Positions 1 to 7,861 of a stretch of 64,000 nt of DNA are shown piece after piece. The stretch comes from Haliscomenobacter sp. (GTDB lineage Bacteria > Bacteroidota > Bacteroidia > Chitinophagales > Saprospiraceae). The notes beneath the pieces are model-generated. The model had not been told where the DNA came from. It made no database searches and saw only the letters and a list, made by a program, of their open reading frames with translations. The stretch lies in NCBI RefSeq assembly GCF_016718685.1, contig NZ_JADKCX010000032.1:9360-73359 (forward strand). The letters run 5' to 3'. The position numbers were made by a program, and so were the translations under genes. Every line of letters starts with the position of its first letter. Position 1 is the first letter of the stretch.

Positions 1-774
1 CAAAATTATTACATGCAACAAGACAGCAACGTGTTTGCGGAACTCAGTTTTCAACCTAAAGTCAGTGTATTTGTAATTCAACCTTTGCCCATTTTGTCCG
101 GAGTACAACTTCAGTGAAAAAACCAATATCCCCATTGCCATCAACGCCGATGAAGCTACCGAGGGCTGGTTGTATTATCAAATTGGCAGCAGCAGCGGCT
201 ATCGTTTCATGCGCCTGATCAAAGGCATCAACAACATCCAGGTGGCTACCCACGCAATCCATTGTTTACACCGGGTGGTTTTTATGGTGCACAGGCGCAG
301 TTCACGTTTTTTTATGAAGAAGGTTGTCGGTTGCAGAGCAGCACGCGTAGTTTTCCCGCTTGCGAGGTCTTGACCCAGGGGGCGTTGTTGCGGGTACGTC
401 CTACCCAAAACCTGGTTTTTTCCAGTGCTGATTTGAGCATCAATGCCAATTGTGGGGGCAGTTACCAACCCGCTATCCGTCCTACGCTGCCCATTTTTTA
501 CCGCAGTGCCTGCAATAGTGCCTCGGACATGCCCTACAAAAAACTGGGCGATTTCCAGGCGGGTACTATTCTCGAGAATTTACCGCTCCGCCTCGGCGAA
601 CGTTACGATTTCAAAATCCAATACGGCAGCGGGTTACAGGAGTTTCAGGGCATTCGGCTCAGCGCGGATTCGCTGGGTTTTGGAAAATTTTACACGATGA
701 GCAAAAACGGGCGGATACGGGTGCATTTTGGGGAAGTGGAGCTGCCGGAGGGGGTTTGTAATTTGGTGAAATAA
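1..774 (+). CDS. Unrecognised protein, 3' part only, frame-disrupted
   Basis: Only the 3' end of this gene lies in the window. The coding sense moves from frame 1 to frame 2 near position 115 and back to frame 1 near 255-262, then stays open to the TAA at 772-774. The readable 170-residue tail is polar and aromatic-rich with scattered cysteines and no membrane segment, as in secreted beta-rich proteins of Bacteroidota. I recognise no family. The two frame changes are probably sequence errors, given how common they are in this window. The gene converges on the WYL regulator about 50 bases downstream. Confidence 0.5.
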
Positions 775-824
775 AAGTTTACGCTACACGTGGCGACCTT
801 ATTTCACCACTTATTCGCGCGGAT

Positions 825-1845
825 TCACACAGATTTTAGGTATGTCTCGCTGGCTTTTTTCAAACGCATGGCCATCCGCTTGCGCAGCAAACGAGGCGCC
901 AGTACTTCAATGTCTTCTGCAAAGCCCAAAAACTCCCGTTCCAACTCCAGATTTTGAATCACTTCAATAGAAAAAACGGTACTGCCGTCTTCGCGTTGCT
1001 CCACTATTTGTTGTGAGTGGTGAAAGGGTTTGGTTTGTACATAAGGGGATTGATCGGCGCTCACCCAAAACTGCACCGTAATCGTTTTTTGTCCCCTGGT
1101 TTTGGTCACCCCAATGGCATCTTGCAGCCAATTTGCATCCAGTTCAGGATCAAAACGGAAGGCTGGGGTGTCAATTGGTTCAAAAGACTTGATGCGATCC
1201 AAGGCAAAAATTTGGGGATGTAGCCGGTCATCACGCATGCCCAATACAAACCAACGATTGCGGAATTCTTTCAACAAATGGGCATGTAACACCATGGTTT
1301 GTGGCACCATGGCTTTAAAAGATTGGTATTCTACTTTCAACACCTTTTGCTCCACAATGGCCGCGTAAATTCCCTCCAAATGGGCCAGTCCTTTTAATTG
1401 TTCATTTTTTTTCAAAATCAATCAAAGGGCGCTGGTTCGTTTTCACCATTTGAATCTTGTGTTGGAGACGATTGACCATGTCGTCCACTTCCCTAAAATG
1501 GGTAAAACCTTTGAATTGGCGCAATATGCCCACCACCTCGTTGAGCGTATTCAAATCCTGTTGGGTCAGCGGAATGTTGGCAATGCTGTATTCGGGGTCT
1601 TCATACGTATAGTACTTTTTGTCCAATACCACAATCGGGGCGTTGTAGCCCAGTTTTTCGGAACGCATCAATTGAATGTCCAGTTGAATGGCACGGCGGC
1701 TCACCCCTTTGCGAATTCCTTCGTACTCATACAAGGCATCTGAACAGGCCTCGATCAAGTCCTCCAAAGTCCATTTGCGGTTGCGTCTGCGCAAACAAGC
1801 GTCGATGGTTTTGTATCGAACAAGGGCGTTGCGGTTTACTGGCAT
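825..1845 (-). CDS. WYL-domain transcriptional regulator (one frameshift)
   Basis: This is a one-component regulator with an N-terminal winged-helix part and a C-terminal WYL domain, a fold known to sense nucleic acids or nucleotides. The N-terminal part (from the ATG at 1843-1845) starts MPVNRNALVRYKTID and shows a helix-turn-helix segment near residues 30-75 (SRRAIQLDIQLM). The WYL core appears as NRWFVLGM in the second part. The two parts are in different frames and join at an eight-T run (1405-1415), so one base gained or lost there restores a protein of about 340 residues. It is divergent from the Ro60 gene, and the palindrome at 1931-1955 lies between them. Inference: it controls the Ro60/Y RNA locus, as WYL proteins often do for RNA-damage and conflict loci. 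Confidence 0.85.
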
Positions 1846-1930
1846 AAAATATTTTAAAGTTAAAAAACTGTAATTCAATTATTTACTCGATTTTAAAAAA
1901 ATATTTTCACAAAAATACGACCTATTTTTT

Positions 1931-1955
1931 TACTGCGCAAAAAGATTGCGCAGTA
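1931..1955. promoter_or_regulatory. Perfect palindrome, candidate WYL operator
   Basis: TACTGCGCAA (1931-1940) and TTGCGCAGTA (1946-1955) are a perfect 10-base inverted repeat with a 5-base spacer. It lies in the divergent gap between the WYL regulator (start 1845) and the Ro60 gene (start 2026). A -7-like CAACTTTG follows at 1962-1969. No T-run follows the palindrome, so a terminator is less likely than an operator. Confidence 0.6.
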
Positions 1956-2025
1956 GCCTCCCAACTTTGTGTCATCAAAAGCGAACAACGCAAAACAATC
2001 ATTTAATCATCCAAAGCCTTTTGTC

Positions 2026-3554
2026 ATGTTATTCAACGTAAAAGCTAAAAACAAAAACCGTACAGCCAACCACGAAGGCGCTGAGGCTTGGAAAATGACG
2101 CCTGAGTTGGAGTTGTACAGTGCCGTGGTTACATCCACCTTAAGCGATAAATACTACGAAAAAGGTGGGGCACGAGTAGAACGTATCCGGGAGTTGATTA
2201 GCCGGGTAGATCCTGAGTTTGTGGCAAAACTGGCTGTTTATACCCGCGAAAACATGTATTTGCGCAGCATGCCACTCGCGTTGACGGTTGAACTGGCCCG
2301 TTTGTACCAGGGCTACGGATTAAACCTGATCAGCAAAACCGTGACTCGGGTGATCCAACGCGCCGATGAAATCACTGAATTGTTGGCTTATTACCAATTG
2401 GTGAACGAACGCAAGGAGCAAAAAACTGAACCGTTTGTCCAAACAAGTACAAAAAGGTTTGGCCGATGCTTTCAACAAGTTTGACGCTTACCAATTTGCC
2501 AAATACAACCGGGTGGGTTCAGAAGTCAAACTGCGCGATGCCTTGTTTTTGACGCACCCAAAAGCGATTGACACTGCTCAGCAGGCCATTTTTGATCAGA
2601 TTGCCAAAAATGAGTTGGCGGTGCCATACACCTGGGAAACCAAATTATCCGCTTTGGGTCAGGTCGTTTTCAAGGATGAAATCCAGAAAAAAGCCGCTTT
2701 CCGCCAAAAATGGGAAGAACTGATCGACAGTGGAAAATTGGGCTACATGGCTTTGTTGCGCAACTTGCGGAACGTCATTGAGGCAGGTGTGTCGACCAAA
2801 GCACTTTGAAATGGTGTGTGCTACGATAGCCAACCCAACACAAGTGGCCAAAGCCAAGCAATTGCCTTTCCGTTTCCTGGCTGCTTACCGCGAATTGTTG
2901 ACCATCAAAGACCAATACACCAACGCTGCTCTGGCCGCTTTAGAAAATGCCGTGAAGGCGAGTGTAGTTAACATGCGTGGTTTTGGTATGGACACCAAAG
3001 TGGTGATTGCCTGTGACGTATCGGGTTCGATGCAAAAATCAATTTCGCCAAAAAGCAAAATTTTGAATTACGATATTGGTTTGATGTTGGGGATGCTCTT
3101 GCAATCCAAATGCCGAAACGTACAAGCAGGTATGTTCGGTGATACCTGGAAAATTGTCAGCATGCCTACCCAGAACATCTTGTCCAACGTGCAAGAGTTC
3201 TATCGGCGCGAAGGTTCAGTAGGTTATTCGACCAATGGCCATCTGGTAATCAACGATTTGTACCTGCGTCGTGAATCGGTGGATAAAGTCATGATGTTCA
3301 CCGATGTGCAAATGTGGGATACCCTCGGGGAAGGCCATATCGCAACCGAATGGCGTCGTTACCGCAAGGAGATTGCACCAAACGCCAAGTTGTACTTGTT
3401 CGATTTAGCGGGTTTGGGTACCACGCCAATTGATTTTAAGCAGAACGAAGGCGTATACCTGATTGCAGGTTGGTCAGACAAAATCTTTGACGTACTGGCG
3501 GCTTTAGATCAAGGTCAACAAGCCGTAGAAGTGATCAACAGCATCGAATTATAA
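2026..3554 (+). CDS. TROVE-domain Ro60 homologue (Rsr-like), two frameshifts
   Basis: Ro60-family RNA-binding protein: a HEAT-like TROVE ring that binds Y RNA and structured or misfolded RNAs, followed by a von Willebrand A domain. The start is taken as the ATG at 2026 (MLFNVKAKNKN), although an upstream GTG at 1969 is in frame. Frames change near 2435-2484 and 2770-2810; joined, the pieces give about 505 residues, normal for bacterial Rsr. The TROVE part holds the conserved run around VAKLAVYTRENMYLRSMPLAL, and the vWA part holds an intact metal-site motif DVSGSM near nucleotide 3015. The two candidate Y RNAs lie immediately downstream on the same strand and a WYL regulator lies upstream, the arrangement expected of a bacterial Ro ribonucleoprotein locus. 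Confidence 0.9.
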
Positions 3555-3562
3555 AGACAAAA

Positions 3563-3598
3563 CTATCGGAGGCAGGCGACAAAGCAGGCCTCCGGTAG
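3563..3598 (+). terminator. Hairpin after the Ro60 gene
   Basis: CTATCGGAGGC (3563-3573) pairs with GCCTCCGGTAG (3588-3598), 11 pairs including one G-T, with a 14-base loop. It starts nine bases after the Ro60 stop codon. There is no T-run after it, so it may be a weak terminator or an mRNA processing/stabilising hairpin separating the coding part from the RNAs. Confidence 0.45.
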
Positions 3599-3619
3599 TA
3601 AAAAATTAACCCCCAGAAT

Positions 3620-3752
3620 GCATAAACCGTGCCGTAGAAAAGAGTTTCTTCGTTTGGGCGTCAATACGTGGGTTCGAATCCTGCCCCATTTGGGTCGTCT
3701 AGTGGTTAGGACGTGACGGTAAGTTTCTTTTCGTTTTTTGCCGGTTTATTTT
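3620..3752 (+). ncRNA. Candidate Y RNA 1 (YrlA-like, permuted tRNA mimic)
   Basis: The ends pair: ATAAACCG (3622-3629) with CGGTTTAT (3742-3749). An internal loop follows, then GAAAAG (3637-3642) pairs with CTTTTC (3727-3732). Inside sits a tRNA-like part in permuted order: a T-arm (stem 3668-3672 and 3680-3684, loop TTCGAAT), a short acceptor-like hairpin CCC-ATTT-GGG (3685-3694), T-C, then a D-arm (GTCT 3697-3700, loop AGTGGTTA, GGAC 3709-3712) resembling tRNA-Glu. The anticodon-like part is poorly paired. Known biology: YrlA RNAs tether Ro60 to effectors and carry a tRNA-like module. The position directly after the Ro60 gene supports the call. Confidence 0.75.
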
Positions 3753-3758
3753 AAAAAG

Positions 3759-3911
3759 CTTGAAAGTGCCGTAGAATAGGGTTACTTCGCTGATAACGAT
3801 GGGGTTACGGGTTCGAGTCCCGTCACGCTGACCGATATTTTGCCAAATCAGCGTGTAGCTCAGTGGTAGAGCACATTACGTACTCTTTTCGCTTTTTGCC
3901 TTTCATTTTTT
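3759..3911 (+). ncRNA. Candidate Y RNA 2 (complete circularly permuted tRNA-like module)
   Basis: The outer stem TGAAAG (3761-3766) pairs with CTTTCA (3900-3905), and six T follow. GAATAG (3774-3779) pairs with CTTTTC (3885-3890) with one mismatch. Between them, in order, are: an anticodon-arm-like hairpin with loop CTGATAA (3790-3796), a five-base variable region, a perfect T-arm (3807-3823, loop TTCGAGT), the acceptor 3' strand CACGCTG (3824-3830), an 18-base linker beginning ACC, the acceptor 5' strand CAGCGTG (3849-3855, 7 of 7 pairs), T-A, and a perfect D-arm (GCTC/GAGC, 3858-3872). It shares GTGCCGTAGAA and TTTTCG-TTTTTGCC blocks with copy 1 while the outer stem sequence differs, which is compensatory change. 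Confidence 0.8.
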
Positions 3912-3986
3912 GTTTGACCGCAGCTGAAGTGATTCATAATGCGGTTAATCTATTTACGTATCTTGCTGCAAATAATCCCTTACCAT

Positions 3987-4550
3987 ATGACATATAATGC
4001 CTGGAACCGTGACCTTTTTGCCAAAGCCTGGCATTTCGTCACCCTCAAACACAGCGGCCAAACCTACGGAGGTCGCCTTCCTGAACAGCAAATCGAGTAC
4101 ATCAATCACCTCAGTAGTGTGGCCATGGAGGCCATGTGGGTTTTGGGAAATTCAACAGAAACCTACGACGCAGATTTGTTTGTGCAATGTGCCTTGCTGC
4201 ACGACACCCTGGAAGATACCGCTACTGAATACGCAGAGCTACAGGAGATTTTTGGCCCCGATGTTGCTGCGGGTGTATTGGCTTTGACCAAAAACAAAAC
4301 CTTGCCCGACAAAAACCAACAGATGCTCGACAGCCTGCAACGCATCCGCCAGCAACCCAAAGAAATCTGGATGGTAAAAATGGCCGATCGGGTGACCAAC
4401 CTCTATCACCCGCCATTTTATTGGGACAAAAACAAAATCGCTGCCTATCGTGCCGAAGCGCAAGTCATTTATGATCACCTGGCCGAAGCGGACGCACTGA
4501 TGGCGCAGCGTTTGGCGGAGAAAATTGAGGCATATCAGGTTTTTTTATGA
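3987..4550 (+). CDS. HD-domain small alarmone hydrolase-like protein
   Basis: A 187-residue HD-superfamily phosphohydrolase. The start chosen is the ATG at 3987 (MTYNAWNRDLF), because the in-frame upstream ATG at 3939 lies next to the Y RNA and would add an unusual hydrophobic leader. An N-terminal histidine region (HSGQTYGG), the metal motif LLHDTLEDT near residue 72 and the downstream DRVTNL motif match the SpoT-hydrolase/Mesh1 type, which removes pyrophosphate from (p)ppGpp. No synthetase domain is present, so it would be a stand-alone hydrolase. Substrate is inferred from the family. It follows the Y RNAs on the same strand, but linkage to the Ro locus is only positional. Confidence 0.8.
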   Translation: MTYNAWNRDLFAKAWHFVTLKHSGQTYGGRLPEQQIEYINHLSSVAMEAMWVLGNSTETYDADLFVQCALLHDTLEDTATEYAELQEIFGPDVAAGVLALTKNKTLPDKNQQMLDSLQRIRQQPKEIWMVKMADRVTNLYHPPFYWDKNKIAAYRAEAQVIYDHLAEADALMAQRLAEKIEAYQVFL

Positions 4551-4657
4551 TTTTATAATTTTTTTGTCTTTTGTGGAACGCTTTTTCAGTACTGCGACAC
4601 CTTAAGGAAATGCAGCATGATCTCATTTGCATCATTCACCTTAAAACCGCAAAAAAA

Positions 4658-5158
4658 ATGAAAAAGCTTATTCTTTTGGTTGTTCTTGCTGTTGCCACTC
4701 AATTTTTGATGGCGCAAACTCAATTTTTCAGTCCACTTGGTGCCGTTCCAGTTGGCCCCAATGGCCCTGCATCTAACAAAGTAAAGGTTTCGGCTTATTG
4801 TTGTCCCAGTACGGCGCTGGAAATCACCACCAATGTACCCGTGGGCGAAAATGATTTTCAATGGATCAATATTCCGCTTGATGGACTTAATGCTGGTTTG
4901 ATCGGAAAATTAGTGGTTTGTTACCAGATTCAAGGTGGGGGTGGCTCCTATATTTCTCAGCTTCGGCTCACCGAGATGATGGCTCCCAATGCAGCTGCGG
5001 TTAAAGTTGACGACCCTACAGATCTGAATTCAGCTGCACCCACCTGTTTTTCCACTAAAGCTGCATATGTCGTAAACGGTACAACAACGTTGGCAATTAA
5101 AATTGTAATGCGTCCTGGTGACAAGATAATCATCGGAGGAATTACAGTGGCGAGATAA
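4658..5158 (+). CDS. Small exported protein of unknown function
   Basis: A 166-residue protein. The chosen start (ATG at 4658) gives a clean Sec signal peptide, MKKLILLVVLAVATQFLMAQ, with likely cleavage after the A before Q. The mature part is beta-rich with three cysteines and resembles a small jelly-roll or immunoglobulin-like domain in composition only; I recognise no family. It stands alone between the HD hydrolase and the GH29 fucosidase. A surface or periplasmic location is supported by the signal peptide and nothing else. Confidence 0.65.
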   Translation: MKKLILLVVLAVATQFLMAQTQFFSPLGAVPVGPNGPASNKVKVSAYCCPSTALEITTNVPVGENDFQWINIPLDGLNAGLIGKLVVCYQIQGGGGSYISQLRLTEMMAPNAAAVKVDDPTDLNSAAPTCFSTKAAYVVNGTTTLAIKIVMRPGDKIIIGGITVAR

Positions 5159-5295
5159 TAAACTCCTAATTCCCATGTAACTGCATGCACTATGAACGAG
5201 CCAATGGCTTGTACGTGGTGCATTTTTTTTGCCCTAAGCGAAAAAGAGCTGAATTTGTTTTTATTTTGACCGTGAATTTTAACCAATCCACCATC

Positions 5296-6735
5296 ATGAG
5301 ACATTTGCTCACTTTTTGCCTAGGCATCTTGCTTGTCCAAAACATAATGGCCCAACAACACGCCGAGCAAGATCATTCCAAATATGTGGTTCCTACCGAC
5401 CCACAAGTACAACAAAAACTGCAACAATGGCAAAATGTGAAGTTTGGCCTGCTGATGCATTGGGGCACTTACAGCCAATGGGGCATCGTGGAAAGTTGGA
5501 GCCTCTGCCCCGAAGATGAAGGCTGGTGCGAGCGCCGTGGGCCTTATGCCAACGATTGGTATGGCTATAAAAAAGCCTACGAAAACCTGCAACACTCTTT
5601 CAATCCCCTTGACTTCAATCCCGATAAATGGGCCAAAGCAGCCAAAGCGGCGGGTATGAAATACGTGGTATTTACCACCAAACACCACGATGGATTTTGT
5701 ATGTTCGACACCAAGCAGACCGATTACAACGTGATGCAGAGTCCTTTTGGTAAAAACCCCAAGGCCAATATCGCCTTGGAAGTGTTTAAATCTTTCCGCG
5801 CCGAAGATTTTATGATTGGGGCCTATTTTTCCAAACCGGACTGGCATACCCCCGATTATTGGTGGCCATATTTCCCGCCCAAAGACCGCAATTCAAGCTA
5901 CCCACCCAAAAAATATCCTGAAAAATGGGAAAAATTCAAGGCCTTCACCTATGCACAAATTCAGGAGTTGATGCGCGATTACGGCAAAATGGACATCCTA
6001 TGGTTGGATGGTGGCTGGGTACGCCCATTTAGCACCATCGATACAGCCATCTCTTGGCAAAAAACGATTCCCTTTGACCAGGACATCGACATGCCCAAGA
6101 TAGCCGCAATGGCCCGCAGCTACCAACCAGGCTTCTTGGTGGTAGACCGCACGGTAACCGGACCTTATGAAAATTACGTCACCCCAGAACAACAAATCCC
6201 CAACCATTACATGCCCATTCCCTGGGAAACCTGCCTGACCATGGGAGATTCCTGGAGTTACATCCCCAAAGAAAATTTCAAACCTGCCCGCAAATTGATC
6301 CATATCCTGGCCGATGTGGTGTCCAAAAATGGGAACTTGCTGCTCAATATTGCCCCAAGTCCACAAGGTGATTTCCATGCTGAGGCCTATGATCGCCTGC
6401 AAGAAATTGGCAAATGGATGGACATCAATTCAGAAGCCATCTATGGTACGACGGGTGACAACAGCATCGGTACGCAGGGCAAGTTGGTTTTTACCCACAA
6501 ACCCGATGCCGTTTATGCCATATATCGGGCTGAAGAAGGAGAAAACCTGCCCGGCAAAATCGGGATCAACAACCTGAACCTCGATAAAAAAGCCAAAATC
6601 TATCTGCTCGGCAGCAAAGATCCTTTAAAGTGGAGCGATGAAAATGGCGCAATCAGCATTACTATTCCTGAAAAAACCGCTAAAATTGTGTCCAATAGCT
6701 ACGCATGGGTGTTTAAAATTGTCAAAAATCCATAA
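5296..6735 (+). CDS. Alpha-L-fucosidase, GH29
   Basis: A secreted 479-residue glycoside hydrolase that removes alpha-linked L-fucose from glycans by a retaining mechanism. The start at 5296 gives a signal peptide (MRHLLTFCLGILLVQNIMAQ). GH29 landmarks include the N-terminal FGLLMHWGTYS motif, the TTKHHDGFCMFDT segment near residue 125 and the nucleophile motif LWLDGGW near residue 235. The C-terminal 100 residues fit the family's beta-sandwich. Length is typical. It lies 32 bases before the aspartylglucosaminidase gene on the same strand, so the two are probably co-transcribed for degradation of asparagine-linked glycans. Confidence 0.93.
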   Translation: MRHLLTFCLGILLVQNIMAQQHAEQDHSKYVVPTDPQVQQKLQQWQNVKFGLLMHWGTYSQWGIVESWSLCPEDEGWCERRGPYANDWYGYKKAYENLQHSFNPLDFNPDKWAKAAKAAGMKYVVFTTKHHDGFCMFDTKQTDYNVMQSPFGKNPKANIALEVFKSFRAEDFMIGAYFSKPDWHTPDYWWPYFPPKDRNSSYPPKKYPEKWEKFKAFTYAQIQELMRDYGKMDILWLDGGWVRPFSTIDTAISWQKTIPFDQDIDMPKIAAMARSYQPGFLVVDRTVTGPYENYVTPEQQIPNHYMPIPWETCLTMGDSWSYIPKENFKPARKLIHILADVVSKNGNLLLNIAPSPQGDFHAEAYDRLQEIGKWMDINSEAIYGTTGDNSIGTQGKLVFTHKPDAVYAIYRAEEGENLPGKIGINNLNLDKKAKIYLLGSKDPLKWSDENGAISITIPEKTAKIVSNSYAWVFKIVKNP

Positions 6736-6767
6736 ACACTTGTGAACCAGATAAAACGACAAAACCA

Positions 6768-7816
6768 ATGCAAACCAGAAGAAAATTCTTACGCTGGTCG
6801 GCGCTCAGCCTACCTTTTTTATCCCTCAGCCGTGTAGTGGCTAAAAGTAACCCCACGACTCAAGCTGTAGTAAAACCAATCGTAGTCTCTACCTGGGACA
6901 GTGGTCTACCCGTCAATGCGGTGGCCTGGAAAATTCTCCGCGAAAACAATGGTCGGTCCCTGGATGCCGTTGAGGCGGGCGCTCGCTGGATTGAAGACGA
7001 CATCAACTGTTGTGTAGGCCTGGGCGGCAACCCCGACCGGGATGGCATCGTCACCCTCGACGCGTGCATCATGGATGAAAAAGCCAATTGTGGCTCAGTA
7101 GCGGGCTTGTCCTACATCAAACATCCTATTTCGGTGGCGCGTAAATTGATGGAAACCACCCCCCACGTGATGCTGGTGGGTGAAGGAGCCATGCAATTTG
7201 CGCTGGCCAATGGGTTCCCCAAAGAATCGGGTAAACTCTCGAAAGATGCTGAAAAGTCTTACAAAGACTGGCTCAAAAAATCGGAATACAAACCCGTCAT
7301 CAACATTGAACAACAGCAAAGCAAAGGCAAAAAGAACAAAAAAGAACATGGCCCTTTTGCCCCCAGCTATTTTGATGATGGCACCCCCAACCACGACACC
7401 ATGGGCACCATCGCGATGGATGCCGGAGGCAACCTTTCGGGGGCTTGTACCACCAGCGGGATGGCCTTCAAACTGCATGGCCGTGGGTGATTCGCCCATC
7501 ATTGGTGCGGGTTTGTTTGTCGACAATGAAGTAGGCGCAGCCACTGGCTCAGGCCAGGGTGAAGAAGTGATCCGTGTAGCGGGTACGGCCATTCATGGAA
7601 ATGATGCGCCGGCCACCCAAAGAGGCTTGTAAAATTGCCGTGGAACGCATCATCAACATCAATCCCGCAAAAGCCAAAGATTTTCAGGTCGGTTTCATCG
7701 CCATCAACAAAGCGGGGGAATACGGTGCCTATTCCATTCAACCGGGCTTTAGCTATTCGGTTACATTGGCGGAAGACGGAGGAAAGGTGTTGAAAGCGGA
7801 AAGCCACTATAAGTAG
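6768..7816 (+). CDS. N4-(beta-N-acetylglucosaminyl)-L-asparaginase family, two frameshifts
   Basis: An Ntn-hydrolase that cleaves the GlcNAc-asparagine bond of glycoproteins after autoproteolysis. The N-terminus has twin arginines followed by a hydrophobic stretch (RRKFLRWSALSLPFLSLS), so export is likely, possibly by Tat. The self-cleavage site is seen as HDTMGTIA, with the threonine as the future nucleophile, followed by GACTTSGMAFKLHGR. The frame shifts near 7484 and again near 7590, and all three pieces continue family sequence (VGDSPIIGAG, then GAYSIQPGFSYSV), so the intact protein would be about 350 residues. The pairing with GH29 fits the known need to remove core fucose before this enzyme can act. 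Confidence 0.88.
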
Positions 7817-7861
7817 GGTTCCGGGTTGAGTTTTGAGGTTGGGGGGAAGACGGGGTTGCAC

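Noticed and set aside
1969..2025. Earlier GTG start for the Ro60 gene
   Set aside because: It would begin inside the candidate promoter and add residues unlike the family N-terminus; the ATG at 2026 fits better.
3668..3712. Possible ordinary tRNA-Glu fragment
   Set aside because: The T-arm precedes the D-arm and the acceptor is closed by a four-base loop, which fits the Y RNA model rather than a tRNA.
3849..3872. Possible ordinary tRNA (Ala/Ile-like 5' half)
   Set aside because: The D-arm half has no following anticodon or T-arm; its partners lie upstream, so it belongs to the permuted Y RNA candidate.
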